Below, piece after piece: positions 35,005 to 45,255 of a stretch of DNA of 64,000 bases; positions within the stretch are counted from its first letter, which is position 1; each line of letters opens with the position of its first letter. This DNA comes from Escallonia rubra (Eukaryota > Streptophyta > Magnoliopsida > Escalloniales > Escalloniaceae). The position numbers and the translations under genes are program-made. The notes under the pieces were generated by a model that made no database searches, was not told where the DNA came from, and worked only from the letters and a program-made list of their open reading frames with translations. The DNA is taken from NCBI GenBank assembly GCA_033065855.1, contig JAVXUO010002370.1, positions 868,001 through 932,000 on the forward strand, read 5' to 3'.

Positions 35005-36690
35005 TTAAGTCATGTTCCCAACCTATCTTGGCTACACCTATAGGCCCACTGGGGGTCCCAATTTTCATGACATGTCGGCACAATCAACAGTCAATATTCA
35101 ACGCTTCCAGCTGGTCAAACAACCATGCCCAAGTCACGTGCATTTTTCTCCTTCAAAACAACCTTGGCGCGCCTCCCCCATTGGGGGTCAGCCACCTTCC
35201 TCCCTTGGGGATCAGCCACCTTATGTGCCTCCTACCTCTCATGCAGCGCATGCTCTTCCTTGGCCTTACACCGACTTTGCGACGCCCGCCGTCACCCGCC
35301 CGTCGGCTTCACAGTGCCCGTCGCCCATTGTCACACGCCGTTTCCGCGATGCCCACTGTCGCCCGCGTGCCGACTTCACAGCGCCTGTTGTGCGCAACGG
35401 CTTCACGGCGCCCGTCGCCCGTGGTCACGTGGCGTCACCGCGACGCCCGCTATCGCCAATGGTCACGTGCCGACTTCCCAGAGCTCGTCGCCCGTGACCG
35501 CGTGCCGGCTTCACGGCTCCTGTCGCCTGCGTAGTCTCCAACACTCCATTGCACCCATGCGCCGCGCCACTGATACAGTCGTTCCTCTTGGCTATTTGTC
35601 ACACTACCACACTCCTCGCGTTGGTCCATCCTTTCACCATACCATGTGCACCTTGCCTTGGTCGTGGAACATACTTCGACCCACTCCCCGAAGTGTGCAG
35701 CATCCTGCGGGGGTAGGCGACTCCTCCAGGACACTATCTCCGCCAGGTAGCTTTTCAACTCCCCTTCTTACAAGTAGACGGCTCCTCTGGGATGCTACCT
35801 TGACGCGCTCCGAGTGCTCCGGCACAAGGACTCACCCGGGAGATAGGCTCGCTCACTAAGACACTATCTCTGCCAGAGAGCTCCAAGTGCTCCGGCACAA
35901 AGACTCCCCTTCTGTCAGGTAGACGGCTCCTCCAGGACATTATCTCTGGCAGGGTGTCTGTGTGACTTGCCTACGTTTTCCGGCACTAGGGGCTTCATCA
36001 GCACCCTTAGGGACTATGACCCCCGGGTCACTCCGAGACGGGAGCAGGTCTCCGGAGGGCATCGCGCCTAGTTCGCCTGGCAGTTGGGCGTCGGGTCTTC
36101 CCCACCGCTGCCAGGCCTGTGGGACTCTACAAGGGCTTGGATTGGTGGCTAGATCAATGGGTGTTCTCTGGCAACACCGATGCTGTGGGAGCCAGTCTTT
36201 CTAAACAGATAGAGCGACGCTGTGAGGAGCAGGCCGGGTGAATATGTGATCCGACAGTCCAACAGAGAACCGGTATTTTTGGACCCCCTAGTGACGTGTC
36301 ACTCCCAGGGGATGCCATGTGGCAATTGATGACATAGGCACACTTTTCCCTATAAATAGTGGACTTCGGATTTCATTTTCAGAAGAACTCTCATTTGACA
36401 TTTTCACTTTCTCACTCTAGAATCCAAATCCTCTGGAACTCTAGAGAGAGAAACATACATGACCTTGACTCTGGACCTAAGCATTGGACTGTGACTATCG
36501 TTGTATATTCACCCTGCGTCATCATTCTCGTAACACTGCCACCCTCAGGCTCTGTCTGGGAAGCCCTTGGTCTCTGCCCTTGCTCCACCCTTGCTGTGTC
36601 CCACATCAACACACTTGGCATCTGACTCGGACTATATTTCTTGTGGCACCTCCACGTCGACTGCAAACCCACTTTCTTTGGCATCAAGTC
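35005..36690. other. GC-rich insertion inside the chromovirus protease-RT linker
   Basis: On either side the minus-strand protein is chromoviral (IEDVPLINEFVDVFPEDL on the right, [23 protein letters not shown] on the left), but here it is replaced by about 1.7 kb of unrelated DNA. It is far richer in G+C than its neighbours between 35160 and 36250. A unit 'ctccaggacactatctccgccaggta' recurs imperfectly three times at 35726-35955. A TATA-like ccctataaatagtgg at 36349 with a CT-rich leader suggests an LTR-type promoter on the plus strand. I found no TSD, so the element type is unknown. Pro/Arg/His-rich frames here are by-products of base composition. Confidence 0.5.
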
Positions 36691-38299
36691 CTCAGGGAAT
36701 ACATCCACAAATTCGTTTATTAAAGGTACATCTTCTATTTTAACCTTTTCTTTCTGCTTATCCACTATATAAGCTAAACATCCCATGCAACCTCTAAAGA
36801 GTAACTTTTCTGCTCGAATAGCTGAAATAATATTCACATCCGCATCATTTTTACCTTGTATCTTACATAATTCTCCATCAAAAGTAGTAAAAGTCACAAC
36901 CTCATGAAAACAATCTAGTGATACCCGATTAGATGACAACAAATCCATCTCTTACAGTATATCAAATCCTCTCATACATAAAAGAATCAAGTAAGCATAT
37001 ATCGTATGCTCACCCATTATCATTGCACAAGATTTATACATCAGACTAACTAGAGTACTTTCTCCTAGAGGAGTACTAACTTCCAACTTATATGGTAGCA
37101 ACTCAGGTTTCTTGAGGTAACATGGGCACTATATACGATGAAATGAACGAATGGGTAGAACCAGGATCAAACAGTACTCTAGTAACACATTGAAGAACAG
37201 TGAGTGTACCTTTAATAACTCTGCTAATATCTCAAACCTCTTGGGATTCTAATGCATATGCTCTTCCTTACACTTTTGGCTTCTCAACAGTCTCTTGCTG
37301 ATTCCCTCTACCTTGATTATCTTGAAGCATAATTTGATTAGAATAAGGGCAATTTCTCCCAATATGCCCAGGCTGAGCACACCTAATACACAAACCCATC
37401 TTTCTGTGACATTCATTCTCTACATGTCCCGTCCAGTTACAATATGTACATCTCTTTCCAATTCTTGCCTACTTTGATGGTTGCATGTTTGACATCTCGG
37501 TCTGATTTTTCCTTTTATTATTGTCACCTGGGGATGATGCTGCAAAATTGGCTTGATTACCGGTATAACCACTATTTTGATTACCTCAAACTCTTCCCTG
37601 ACTATTTTCATGAAAATTATGATTTCTTCCTTGTACTGCCATTTGAAAATTCCCCCGCCAATTATTTCCTTGACCTCTTCCACCAGGGTTCACATTCCCA
37701 CTGTTACAGTTTCTCTGTCCACCGTATGACGGTGCTCTAAATGGTTATGTATCGACATTATTTTGCTCTTCCAAATCATTCTCAGTAGCCAATGCTCTAT
37801 CAACAACTGCCACATAAATTTGTAATTACAAAGGGATCAACTTATCCCGAAGATCTTTATTCAAATCTTTAATAGACTTTCTTATTTTTCTTTCTTCTGT
37901 ATCCACTAGATGTGGACAAAATCTGGCTAAATCAGTAAACTGTGATTCATATACTGATACCGACATATTTCGTTGTTCAAACTGTATAAAATTTGCGTCT
38001 CTCTTCTCTTGGGTCACCGTTGGAAACATACTTACTAGTGAACTCCCCTTTAAAGTTTTCCCAAGTCAACGTGATTCCTTACCGCTTCGACTTTATGGAT
38101 AACAATTTTCACCATCTTTTTGTGTTAGCCTCTAGCATAAAGCTAGTATACACCAATCTCTGAGAATTTGGAATCCTAATAGTATCAAGAATTTTCTCCG
38201 CTCTAACCAACCATTCCTCGGCTATCGTTGGATCAGGCTTCTTGAAAAATAGGTTCTTTATCAGTTTAATAAACTTATCAAGAGTAAGACCCCTTTCAC
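36690..38299 (-). pseudogene. Chromovirus gag-protease remnant
   Basis: Minus strand: gag piece at 37826-38029 (FIQFEQRNMSVSVYESQFTD, ARFCPHLVDTEERKIRKSI), zinc knuckle near 37330-37390 (CIRCAQPGHIGRNC, all four ligands kept), and protease C-terminal part at 36690-36948 (MDLLSSNRVSLDCFHEVVTF, VDVFPEDL). Frames are interrupted. Gag continues beyond the hAT-like insertion to about 39800. Confidence 0.75.
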
Positions 38300-39402
38300 T
38301 AGGGGTGGCAAAGTGGGTGGGTCGGTTGGGTTTGGGTGTGAGTTAAACGGGTTTGGTTTAAATGGATGACTGACCCATTTTTATCCATTTATTAGTGGGT
38401 CAATTGGGTCATTTCTTAAATGGGTTGGTTTCACCCATCAAACCAATAACGACCCATTTAATTGATATAATACACTGAACTTACAAAATTCTCAAATTTT
38501 CTCTCTCTCTCTCTCTCTCACTCTATCTGTGCTGCTTCATCTTCTTTAACGAGCAACTGCTGCCGGCCACCCACTACCGCCCCTGCCATTCCACACTCAC
38601 CACCATGCACAGCTACCACCAAACGGCACCGCCGCCACACCCACCACCACTGTCGTCGCACAAAGCTACCACTTCACCAAAATCACCGCCGCCATGCCAC
38701 AATTACCACCACACAGCCACCGCGAGTCGAAATCTCACCCACCACCCACCAGATTACAACCACCAAAATAGTAGATCCATTAAGAAAAAGAGCAGATCTG
38801 AGCCGACAAAAGGCTGGACGGGCAAATTTGAGCACCAAACGGCAGCGATGGGCATATCTGAGCGACGGACGACAACGATTGAGATGGTGGTGTACCCAAA
38901 TCCCAGTTACCCACGCCGCTGCAGCGCTACCATCTTCTCATCTCCCTCTCTGCGGGTTACCGACTTTGCCGCCGCTGCCTTCTTCTTCTCTTCCTCTACA
39001 CCGCACCTTCGGCGGTCGGCTCCCACGGCCACGGCTCTACCTCACCACCATGACGGACGACAGCGATTGAGACGGTGAAGACAGCGGCGATGTCGACGGC
39101 GATTGGAGGAGGTGACAACGTGGCGGTGGCGCCGGCAGCGGCTTGGCCTCGTGTCTGGCCGTGGCTGTGTGAAAATTGGCCGTGGTCTGTAAAAATTTTA
39201 GGTTTTAAAATTTTGAAGTGTTAAGACTAATGGGTTGATGGGCACCCAATTAAAACCCACTTAAACCGGTGGGTTATTGGGTTCAGTATTTACTGACCCA
39301 TTTAGACCCATTTATTTAATGGGTGAATTTGGGTGAATTTTAAGTGGGCGGATTTGGGCGGGTAAATGGGTTTGGGTTATCATTGCCACCCCTACCTTTC
39401 AC
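38292..39402. mobile_element. Non-autonomous hAT-like element
   Basis: The element proper is 38300-39394 (1095 bp). The left end taggggtggcaaag and the right end (reverse complement taggggtggcaatg) form inverted termini, and perfect 8-bp copies of cctttcac flank it (38292-38299 and 39395-39402). Subterminal DNA is rich in gggtgggtcgg/gggttgggt motifs on both sides. The interior is Pro/His/Thr-coding low-complexity DNA with no transposase. It interrupts the chromovirus gag. Confidence 0.92.
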
Positions 39403-39850
39403 CCAACACCTGAGCAGTATTTAATATCTCCTGGTTACTTGACTTGTTGAGCACCTCTAACATTACCTTCATTCACTACTTCTTGCACATTTGTATTTAC
39501 AGGGGGATTTCTACCCATTTGTCTTATTTCATCTACAACTTGCTCGAGTATATGACAACCATCCAGTAATCCACTATTAGTCACATGATTGTTATTTCCA
39601 ATAGAGTGCTCTTTTACATTTACCTATGGGTAGTGTCTACCCTGACCTTCCGCATTAAACTCATGATTATTCCTTCTTTGAGTTCATTCGTCAGCCATTT
39701 CTCTATTGTTTCCTTGATTTCAATCTTCGCGCTCTCGCTCCGTTGTAGGCCTACACACACAACTTCGTACAAGTGCCCCCACATAATATGCAATATTCAA
39801 TAATCACTATCCACACAAGGCCTTAGGATCTTATCCCAGTCTTAAACTAA
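39403..39850 (-). pseudogene. Chromovirus gag 5' end and leader
   Basis: Continuation beyond the hAT-like element on the minus strand, with heavily broken frames. No clear start codon. It lies between the gag fragments and the primer site at 39851. Confidence 0.4.
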
Positions 39851-39862
39851 GCTCTGATACCA
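39851..39862 (-). other. tRNA-iMet primer binding site (chromovirus)
   Basis: Plus strand gctctgatacca, exact complement of TGGTATCAGAGC, four bases from the LTR end at 39867. Confidence 0.85.
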
Positions 39863-39866
39863 CGAT

Positions 39867-41676
39867 TGTAACGCCCCAACTTAGGATTATCTCAACCTGG
39901 CTGGAGTATTACGACAAATCAGATAATTACATCATTCTGATAATACAACTCATTCTAACTCACTTGGTAACTAAACCATATTATACAACATTAAAGATTT
40001 TACTTTTACAAAACACACCTAGTAAGCTCTGAGTTGACATACTGTTATATTTCAAGTACAACTTAATTTATAAATGTACAAGTGTCCCCTTGCCCGTCTT
40101 TTCACCATGCCTCACACATTTTCCTTACCATTCGAAAGACCGACTCCTTGATCTAAAATATTATGGGTAAAACCCGTCAGCCCACTAGCTTAATAAGATA
40201 ATCAAAGACATTTAGTGTAACTTTTAACTCAAGAATATTGATAATGCATGTTACTGATTGGCTTACCTAATCGAAACAATGAATTAGCATAACAGAATCG
40301 CTTTGTCCTTACCAGATTGGCTTATAGCCGAAGCAACTCGCAATCTCTGATCGCAACGAGCTGCATTACCTAGTCAAATAATATTCTGCTCGTTAGATAT
40401 CATTCAACATATAATCACTCATTATTCTACCCCTTCCCATTTAACCACTCGTAGTGTTTTATGACAGCTAGTTAACCTGATCCAATAACTGGATCCTTAA
40501 CCTAGCCTTATCGACGCATTAGTGATAACAACTATCTCATTTCCAACGTATTAACACCATTCCTCACTTCCCACCATTTTGGAGTGCTTAATAACGCGCG
40601 TTCCCAAAAAATTGGCATGAACATGGCAAATTACCATAATAACCCTTATAGGCGACAAATTACCAAAAATACCCCCTGAGGGTTCACTACCACCCCAAAC
40701 ACCCCAAATCTGCCTCAAAACAACCTTTCAGGTGTTTTAAAACTCTTCTCGGACTAACAAGTCCCTTGGAAAATTTTACAGAGAAAGTTACCAAAATACC
40801 CCTATCCGGGGGTAATTTACCAAAATGCCCCCTGAGAGTTCCCAGCACCAGAAAAATCTCAAAACCACTTTAAAACACAATTTTAAGCATCTTGAAATCA
40901 TTTTTGCGCTAAAACCTATTTTACAAAATTTTTGCCCAAAAATCCCGAACTAGTGTCCGGACCGAGCGCTTAAAAGCCTGTTTGGCCAAAAATAGCTAAT
41001 GACCTCGGAATGACCCGATATATTAGGAAATAGAACTCCTTAGTATCCTAAGGTCCCCACAACATTTTCGCACAAAACCGCATTCGTTTGATATTTTAAA
41101 TTTCACCATAAATTTTCAAACTTCCCCCATCTGTTAACCCCTTTCCCAACCTCAGAAAAATCTGAAATGTTTCCACGATTTAGGGCTCCTAAAAATACAT
41201 AGGGTCCCTGTTTTGCACTTTGGCTAAATATGACTCTAACTATTTTTAAAAATTCGAATTAGAACCTATGTATTAAATCTTCACTTTTAGCGACAATTAC
41301 ATGTTACTATCACACCTTGAACACACACTATCACACCTTGAACACACACACAAGCCTTCTTCTTCACTGAACCAGCCGTGTACCTGGGCTTGTTCATCCC
41401 TTAATTTCGCATTGATTTCCCATTTTTTCCCACACTTAAATCACCTAATTACATTGCCTTCCACACTTTCAAGCCCTAAATCGATTCGATTTATGCAATT
41501 ACATCCAATTAAGCACCCACAATTCAAATTAAATCTCCATGGATGAAGAACACACACCCACACACACTGAAATCAAACCCAATTCAAAACCCTAATTTGT
41601 GTTCTCTTTCTTTGTTGTTTTAGGGTCTTATATGTCCATGATTCCAACAAGAATCCATTCGATTCTTCGCATCCCC

Positions 41677-41678
<2 letters not shown>
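39867..41678 (-). repeat. Chromovirus 5' LTR and adjoining DNA, cut by viral DNA
   Basis: Starts (plus strand) tgtaacgccccaacttagg, a typical terminal phrase of plant Del/Tekay LTRs. No coding potential. Contains ataccccctgagggt-type repeats at 40665 and 40800 and CACACA tracts near 41320-41360 and 41550. The far LTR end is not seen before the AT run at 41679, so the viral cluster may lie inside this LTR. Confidence 0.55.

Positions 41679-41729
<51 letters not shown>
41679..41729. repeat. (AT)n microsatellite at the left border of the viral cluster
   Basis: About 25 uninterrupted AT units. Host-like LTR DNA is on the left, viral coat-region DNA on the right. Confidence 0.95.
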
Positions 41730-41730
<1 letters not shown>

Positions 41731-41733
<3 letters not shown>

Positions 41734-41913
41734 GATGAATGAAACACTTTATATACTTATGGATAATAATAGAAACAATGATGGAAGTATATTTTATACG
41801 TCTCAACCAACTGCAAGACCACAATACGCTTATGGTAATCTACCTAGACAAAGTGCAGATATTGAAACAACAAATTTGATAGGCCTACTTATAAACCTAG
41901 AGGTAAAAGACAC

Positions 41914-41916
<3 letters not shown>
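41731..41916 (+). pseudogene. Divergent coat-region fragment of a related pararetrovirus
   Basis: Reads MNETLYILMDNNRNNDGSIF, YTSQPTARPQYAYGNLPRQS, ADIETT, then shifts frame to a YKPRGKRHP block. It corresponds to residues about 190-250 of the polyprotein at 47968-52410 (NNRNNDGGRFYTTQPHVRPY) but differs at roughly one residue in four, while other fragments here are near identical to each other. It is sealed between two TA arrays. It likely stems from another strain or an older integration. Confidence 0.8.

Positions 41917-41970
<54 letters not shown>
41917..41970. repeat. (TA)n microsatellite between two viral fragments
   Basis: 27 TA units. Left of it is the divergent coat fragment, right is the protease-RT linker fragment. 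Confidence 0.95.
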
Positions 41971-41974
<4 letters not shown>

Positions 41975-42264
41975 AATATAAAAGGAAAAAATAAAATATG
42001 TGAAGACTGCAGTAATGGTAAAACAAACTGTTGTATTAAAAGTATAGGTAATGAATGCGTAAAAATAGAAGAAATAATAGAAGATGAAGACAACATAGAT
42101 GATAATATAGATTTAGACATATATAACCTAGACAGAATTAGTTATAATCTAATAAACTACTTTACAAACAAAAATGATATAATTAGAGCTTTAGATAAAC
42201 TCCCTTTTATAGGAGAAGATCCTATCAAAAGATGGGATTTAAATCAGATATATTGTAAACTAGA
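41971..42264 (+). pseudogene. Polyprotein fragment: protease-RT linker
   Basis: Encodes VNIKGKNKICEDCSNGKTNC through RALDKLPFIGEDPIKRWDLN, the segment corresponding to 49377-49668 on the minus block and apparently identical to it. It carries a small Cys cluster (CEDCSNGKTNCC). No start codon of its own. It joins minus-strand ORF1 at a shared 'aga'. Confidence 0.9.
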
Positions 42265-42594
42265 ATATCTACTGTTGTTTGCTTGATCTATTAGTCCTAT
42301 ATGATGTCTTAAAAGTTTTTCTAGGTATTCATTCATTACACGTGTATAGGGATCTAACAGAGAAGTGTAATTTAGATAGGATTTTAGAGGATCTCTAAAT
42401 ATTCTATGCCTACCTGTGTCTAGAAAATATTTAAGACTTTGGTTTGTAGAATTAACAAGATCTAAAGCAGTATAAAAAGCATTAAATTGTCTAGCATGTG
42501 CCTGATATTGTTCATAGTCTTCAGTGTAAGAACAATAGTATGTGGGATTAGTAGGTCTAATACTAGCAGTTCCATTTACAGGTTGTTCATCCAT
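42262..42594 (-). pseudogene. ORF1 N-terminal 111 codons, truncated
   Basis: Same protein as the 147-aa ORF1 at 44307 through SRYSS, then cut by the inverted joint to polyprotein DNA. It reads on the minus strand away from the joint, with its own leader to the right. Confidence 0.9.
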
Positions 42595-42966
42595 GATAAT
42601 TGATAAAAGGGGTTACTTGCTCTTTGCTTACTTAACATTCTCCTTTACTTAGTAAACTTTTTCTTCAAAACCAAGGAAGGTATGGCTCTGATACCAAAAT
42701 GGAGGGGGGTTTGGCCGGAAATAAAACAATCTCTAGATTATCTGATTTGGTCTACTTCGTTAAACCAGTCGTCAATCCTTGCGGACCTGCCAAAGGCATA
42801 TCGACGTCTGGTATCCATAGATTAATCATTCAAAAGAGATAAGAGTCCCCGGTTGGACCGTGATCCATAGAGGATAAAGTGTAATATTTGATAAAAGCAA
42901 AGCGAAATATTGAAAAGATTCAAAAAAGATAGGGCAAAAACTTAGAGAGAGAGAGAGAGTCTTTAT
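42595..42966 (-). other. Viral leader (minus) with primer site
   Basis: Minus-strand leader of ORF1. The primer site TGGTATCAGAGCCA complement lies at 42683-42696. It runs to the GA-rich (CT on minus) tract and stops within the AATAAA poly(A) signal (tttatt at 42963), where plus-strand coat DNA begins with a shared ttatt. One base differs from the other leaders (gctctttgctta against gctctttggtta). Confidence 0.9.
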
Positions 42967-43138
42967 TATTTTGCCTCACAAAGTGGCAACATTTATAAAC
43001 AAACGGTAATAGATAAATTTCTAAACAAGTTACCAGGAGCCTTAGGAAGAGAAATTTACGAAACAATTAATAAGTTAAACCCAGACCATATATGGACTCC
43101 TTCTTTAGGAGACATTTTTGAAAGAGTTATAGAAATAT
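42964..43138 (+). pseudogene. Polyprotein fragment: coat region
   Basis: Encodes [55 protein letters not shown], identical to the 47968-52410 polyprotein at residues about 393-449. It then dissolves into a TA/TATG tract. Confidence 0.9.
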
Positions 43139-43425
43139 ATATATATATGTATGTATATATATATATGTATGTATGTATATATATATATGTATGTATATAT
43201 ATATATATGTATGTATATATATATATATGTATGTATATGTATGTATATATGTATGTATATATATATGTATGCATGTATTTACGCGACATATATGCATCTA
43301 TGTATGTATAAGCACAACACACATATATATATATGTATGTATATATTTATATGTATGCATGTATTTACGCGACATATATGCATCTATGTATGTATAAGCA
43401 CAACACACATATATATATATATAAA
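43133..43425. repeat. TATG/TA microsatellite with an 86-bp tandem duplication
   Basis: ATGT/TATA units of variable count. A unit containing gcatgtatttacgcgacata and gcatctatgtatgtataagc occurs at 43271 and again at 43357, period 86. Tyr/Ile/Met-rich open frames in both strands here are spurious. Confidence 0.9.
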
Positions 43426-43635
43426 GACTCTCTCTCTCTCTCTAAGTTTTTGCCCTATCTTTTTTGAATCTTTTCAATATTTCGCTTTGCTTTTATCAAA
43501 TATTACACTTTATCCTCTATGGATCACGGTCCAACCGGGGACTCTTATCTCTTTTGAATGATTAATCTATGGATATCAAATATTACACTTTATCCTCTAT
43601 GGATCACGGTCTATGTATGTACATAGAGATTGTTT
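43424..43635 (+). other. Shuffled viral leader pieces
   Basis: Plus leader from the poly(A) signal (ataaagactctc) to gaatgattaatctatggata, then a second copy of atcaaatattacactttatc to ggatcacggtc, a filler tatgtatgtac, and agagattgttttat from just before the primer site. The last part joins minus-strand ORF2 with a shared tttat. Confidence 0.85.
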
Positions 43636-43855
43636 TATATGGTCTGTTAAATTTTCTAAGGCAGTAGATTCGTGTCTTTCAATTATAGTTCTAAATCTAT
43701 CAAAATGGGGTCTATTGATTCTAAGTCTCAAATATTCCCTACTGTAATAATCGTTATTCTTAATGTCTTTATAATATATGTAAAATTCTACTATTTGTTT
43801 TAAGTAAGTGTCTATGCCTATGGTTATAGCAGAAACATTTATAAAAGTACTAATG
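43635..43855 (-). pseudogene. ORF2 internal fragment
   Basis: Minus-strand piece corresponding to 53887-54108, covering the ISTFINVSAITIGIDTYLKQ region through LENLTDHI of ORF2. It lacks both ends. Its right end joins plus-strand intergenic DNA at a shared 'tg'. Confidence 0.9.
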
Positions 43856-44306
43856 GTAGTTCAACCTAGCATCCTGAGATTGAAATCTTGTCAAAACCTA
43901 TCCAGCATCCTGAAATTTTGAAAATAAATCTTCAATAAAGACTCTCTCTCTCTCTCTAAGTTTTTGCCCTATCTTTTTTGAATCTTTTCAATATTTCGCT
44001 TTGCTTTTATCAAATATTACACTTTATCCTCTATGGATCACGGTCCAACCGGGGACTCTTATCTCTTTTGAATGATTAATCTATGGATACCAGACGTCGA
44101 TATGCCTTTGGCAGGTCCGCAAGGATTGACGACTGGTTTAACGAAGTAGACCAAATCAGATAATCTAGAGATTGTTTTATTTCCGGCCAAACCCCCCTCC
44201 ATTTTGGTATCAGAGCCATACCTTCCTTGGTTTTGAAGAAAAAGTTTACTAAGTAAAGGAGAATGTTAAGTAACCAAAGAGCAAGTAACCCCTTTTATCA
44301 ATTATC
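43854..44306 (+). other. Viral intergenic end and leader of the plus block
   Basis: Begins gtagttcaacctagcatcc. Carries aaaataaatcttcaataaag with two AATAAA poly(A) signals at 43922-43939, a CT repeat at 43941-43956, the leader, and the primer site just before ORF1. The promoter upstream is missing from this block. The leader holds short AUG-led frames typical of pararetroviral leaders. Confidence 0.85.
44205..44218 (+). other. tRNA-iMet primer binding site (virus)
   Basis: tggtatcagagcca, complementary to the initiator Met tRNA 3' end, 89 bases before ORF1. It marks the origin of minus-strand DNA synthesis and, by family convention, base 1 of the viral map. Confidence 0.93.
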
Positions 44307-44750
44307 ATGGATGAACAACCTGTAAATGGAACTGCTAGTATTAGACCTACTAATCCCACATACTATTGTTCTTACACTGAAGACTATGAACAATATCAGG
44401 CACATGCTAGACAATTTAATGCTTTTTATACTGCTTTAGATCTTGTTAATTCTACAAACCAAAGTCTTAAATATTTTCTAGACACAGGTAGGCATAGAAT
44501 ATTTAGAGATCCTCTAAAATCCTATCTAAATTACACTTCTCTGTTAGATCCCTATACACGTGTAATGAATGAATACCTAGAAAAACTTTTAAGACATCAT
44601 ATAGGACTAATAGATCAAGCAAACAACAGTAGATATTCTTCTATGCATGTTCAACAGATATTAAGGAGAAATGCAGTACTACCATCAGTTCACAGGCCTC
44701 CTCTAAGTAGTTACGATGAACCTAGTTACGATGAACCAAATGGCCAGTAA
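44307..44750 (+). CDS. Viral ORF1, 147 aa, first of three paralogous small proteins
   Basis: Uninterrupted frame. The N-terminal 30 residues are polar. A helical core follows: YTAL at 41-44, TN at 50-51, DPLKSYL at 68-74, NN at 106-107. The Pro-rich tail ends YDEPSYDEPNGQ with a YDEP duplication. The core aligns without gaps to ORF2 and ORF3 (TN to NPL 18 residues, NPL to NN 38 residues in all three). I recognise no described family; small first frames in badnaviruses and relatives are often virion-associated, but that is only positional. It overlaps ORF2 by 11 bases if ORF2 starts at 44740. The start is the first AUG after the primer site in this frame. Confidence 0.85.
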   Translation: MDEQPVNGTASIRPTNPTYYCSYTEDYEQYQAHARQFNAFYTALDLVNSTNQSLKYFLDTGRHRIFRDPLKSYLNYTSLLDPYTRVMNEYLEKLLRHHIGLIDQANNSRYSSMHVQQILRRNAVLPSVHRPPLSSYDEPSYDEPNGQ

Positions 44751-45255
44751 TAGTTCACCAGACATTCCTAGACAAAGACAACCTACTTATATTAGTAGTT
44801 CAGAAGACCGTTTCGAAGCCAATTATATACAATTCCGTAGATTTCTAGTAACATTAGAAGTAATCGATGACACAAATGATTTGATTACATCTCATATAGC
44901 TGCAAATACATTACCACTTAGGTATAATCCCTTAAGAAGTTACATTAGTACTTTTATAAATGTTTCTGCTATAACCATAGGCATAGACACTTACTTAAAA
45001 CAAATAGTAGAATTTTACATATATTATAAAGACATTAAGAATAACGATTATTACAGTAGGGAATATTTGAGACTTAGAATCAATAGACCCCATTTTGATA
45101 GATTTAGAACTATAATTGAAAGACACGAATCTACTGCCTTAGAAAATTTAACAGACCATATAAATTTCTTACAAATTACAAGTAATATAGACAGTACAGA
45201 TTCAGATAGTTCTAGTAATAATGAAGAACCAAACAGTTTACACCTTCCAGATTAA
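44740..45255 (+). CDS. Viral ORF2, 171 aa (179 from an upstream Met), second paralogue
   Basis: Three in-frame Met codons at 44716, 44731 and 44740. I prefer 44740 (MASNSSPDIPRQ) because it gives the minimal overlap with ORF1 (atggccagtaa contains the ORF1 stop), in keeping with the neighbours. The core matches ORF3 best: TLEVIDDTN, YNPLRSYI, DTYLKQIVEFYIYYKD, NNDYY. The C-terminal tail is Ser/Asp-rich (STDSDSSSNNEEP), likely disordered and acidic. Function unknown. Its stop overlaps the ORF3 start by one base (TAATG), suiting reinitiation after termination. Confidence 0.85.
   Translation: MASNSSPDIPRQRQPTYISSSEDRFEANYIQFRRFLVTLEVIDDTNDLITSHIAANTLPLRYNPLRSYISTFINVSAITIGIDTYLKQIVEFYIYYKDIKNNDYYSREYLRLRINRPHFDRFRTIIERHESTALENLTDHINFLQITSNIDSTDSDSSSNNEEPNSLHLPD

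Noticed and set aside
34782-36204. Several 160-250-aa Arg/Pro-rich frames
   Set aside because: Artefacts of high G+C in the insertion; no domains, overlapping in several frames.
38605-39078. 157-aa Pro/His/Thr-rich gene within the hAT-like element
   Set aside because: Low-complexity CCACCA DNA, no recognisable domain, no transposase motif.
41971-42264. Separate 184-aa gene spanning 41732-42286
   Set aside because: A chance open frame joining two viral polyprotein fragments through a TA repeat.
43056-43561. Tyr/Ile/Met-rich frames of 74-136 aa in the microsatellite
   Set aside because: Translations of TATA/TATG repeats with no other support.
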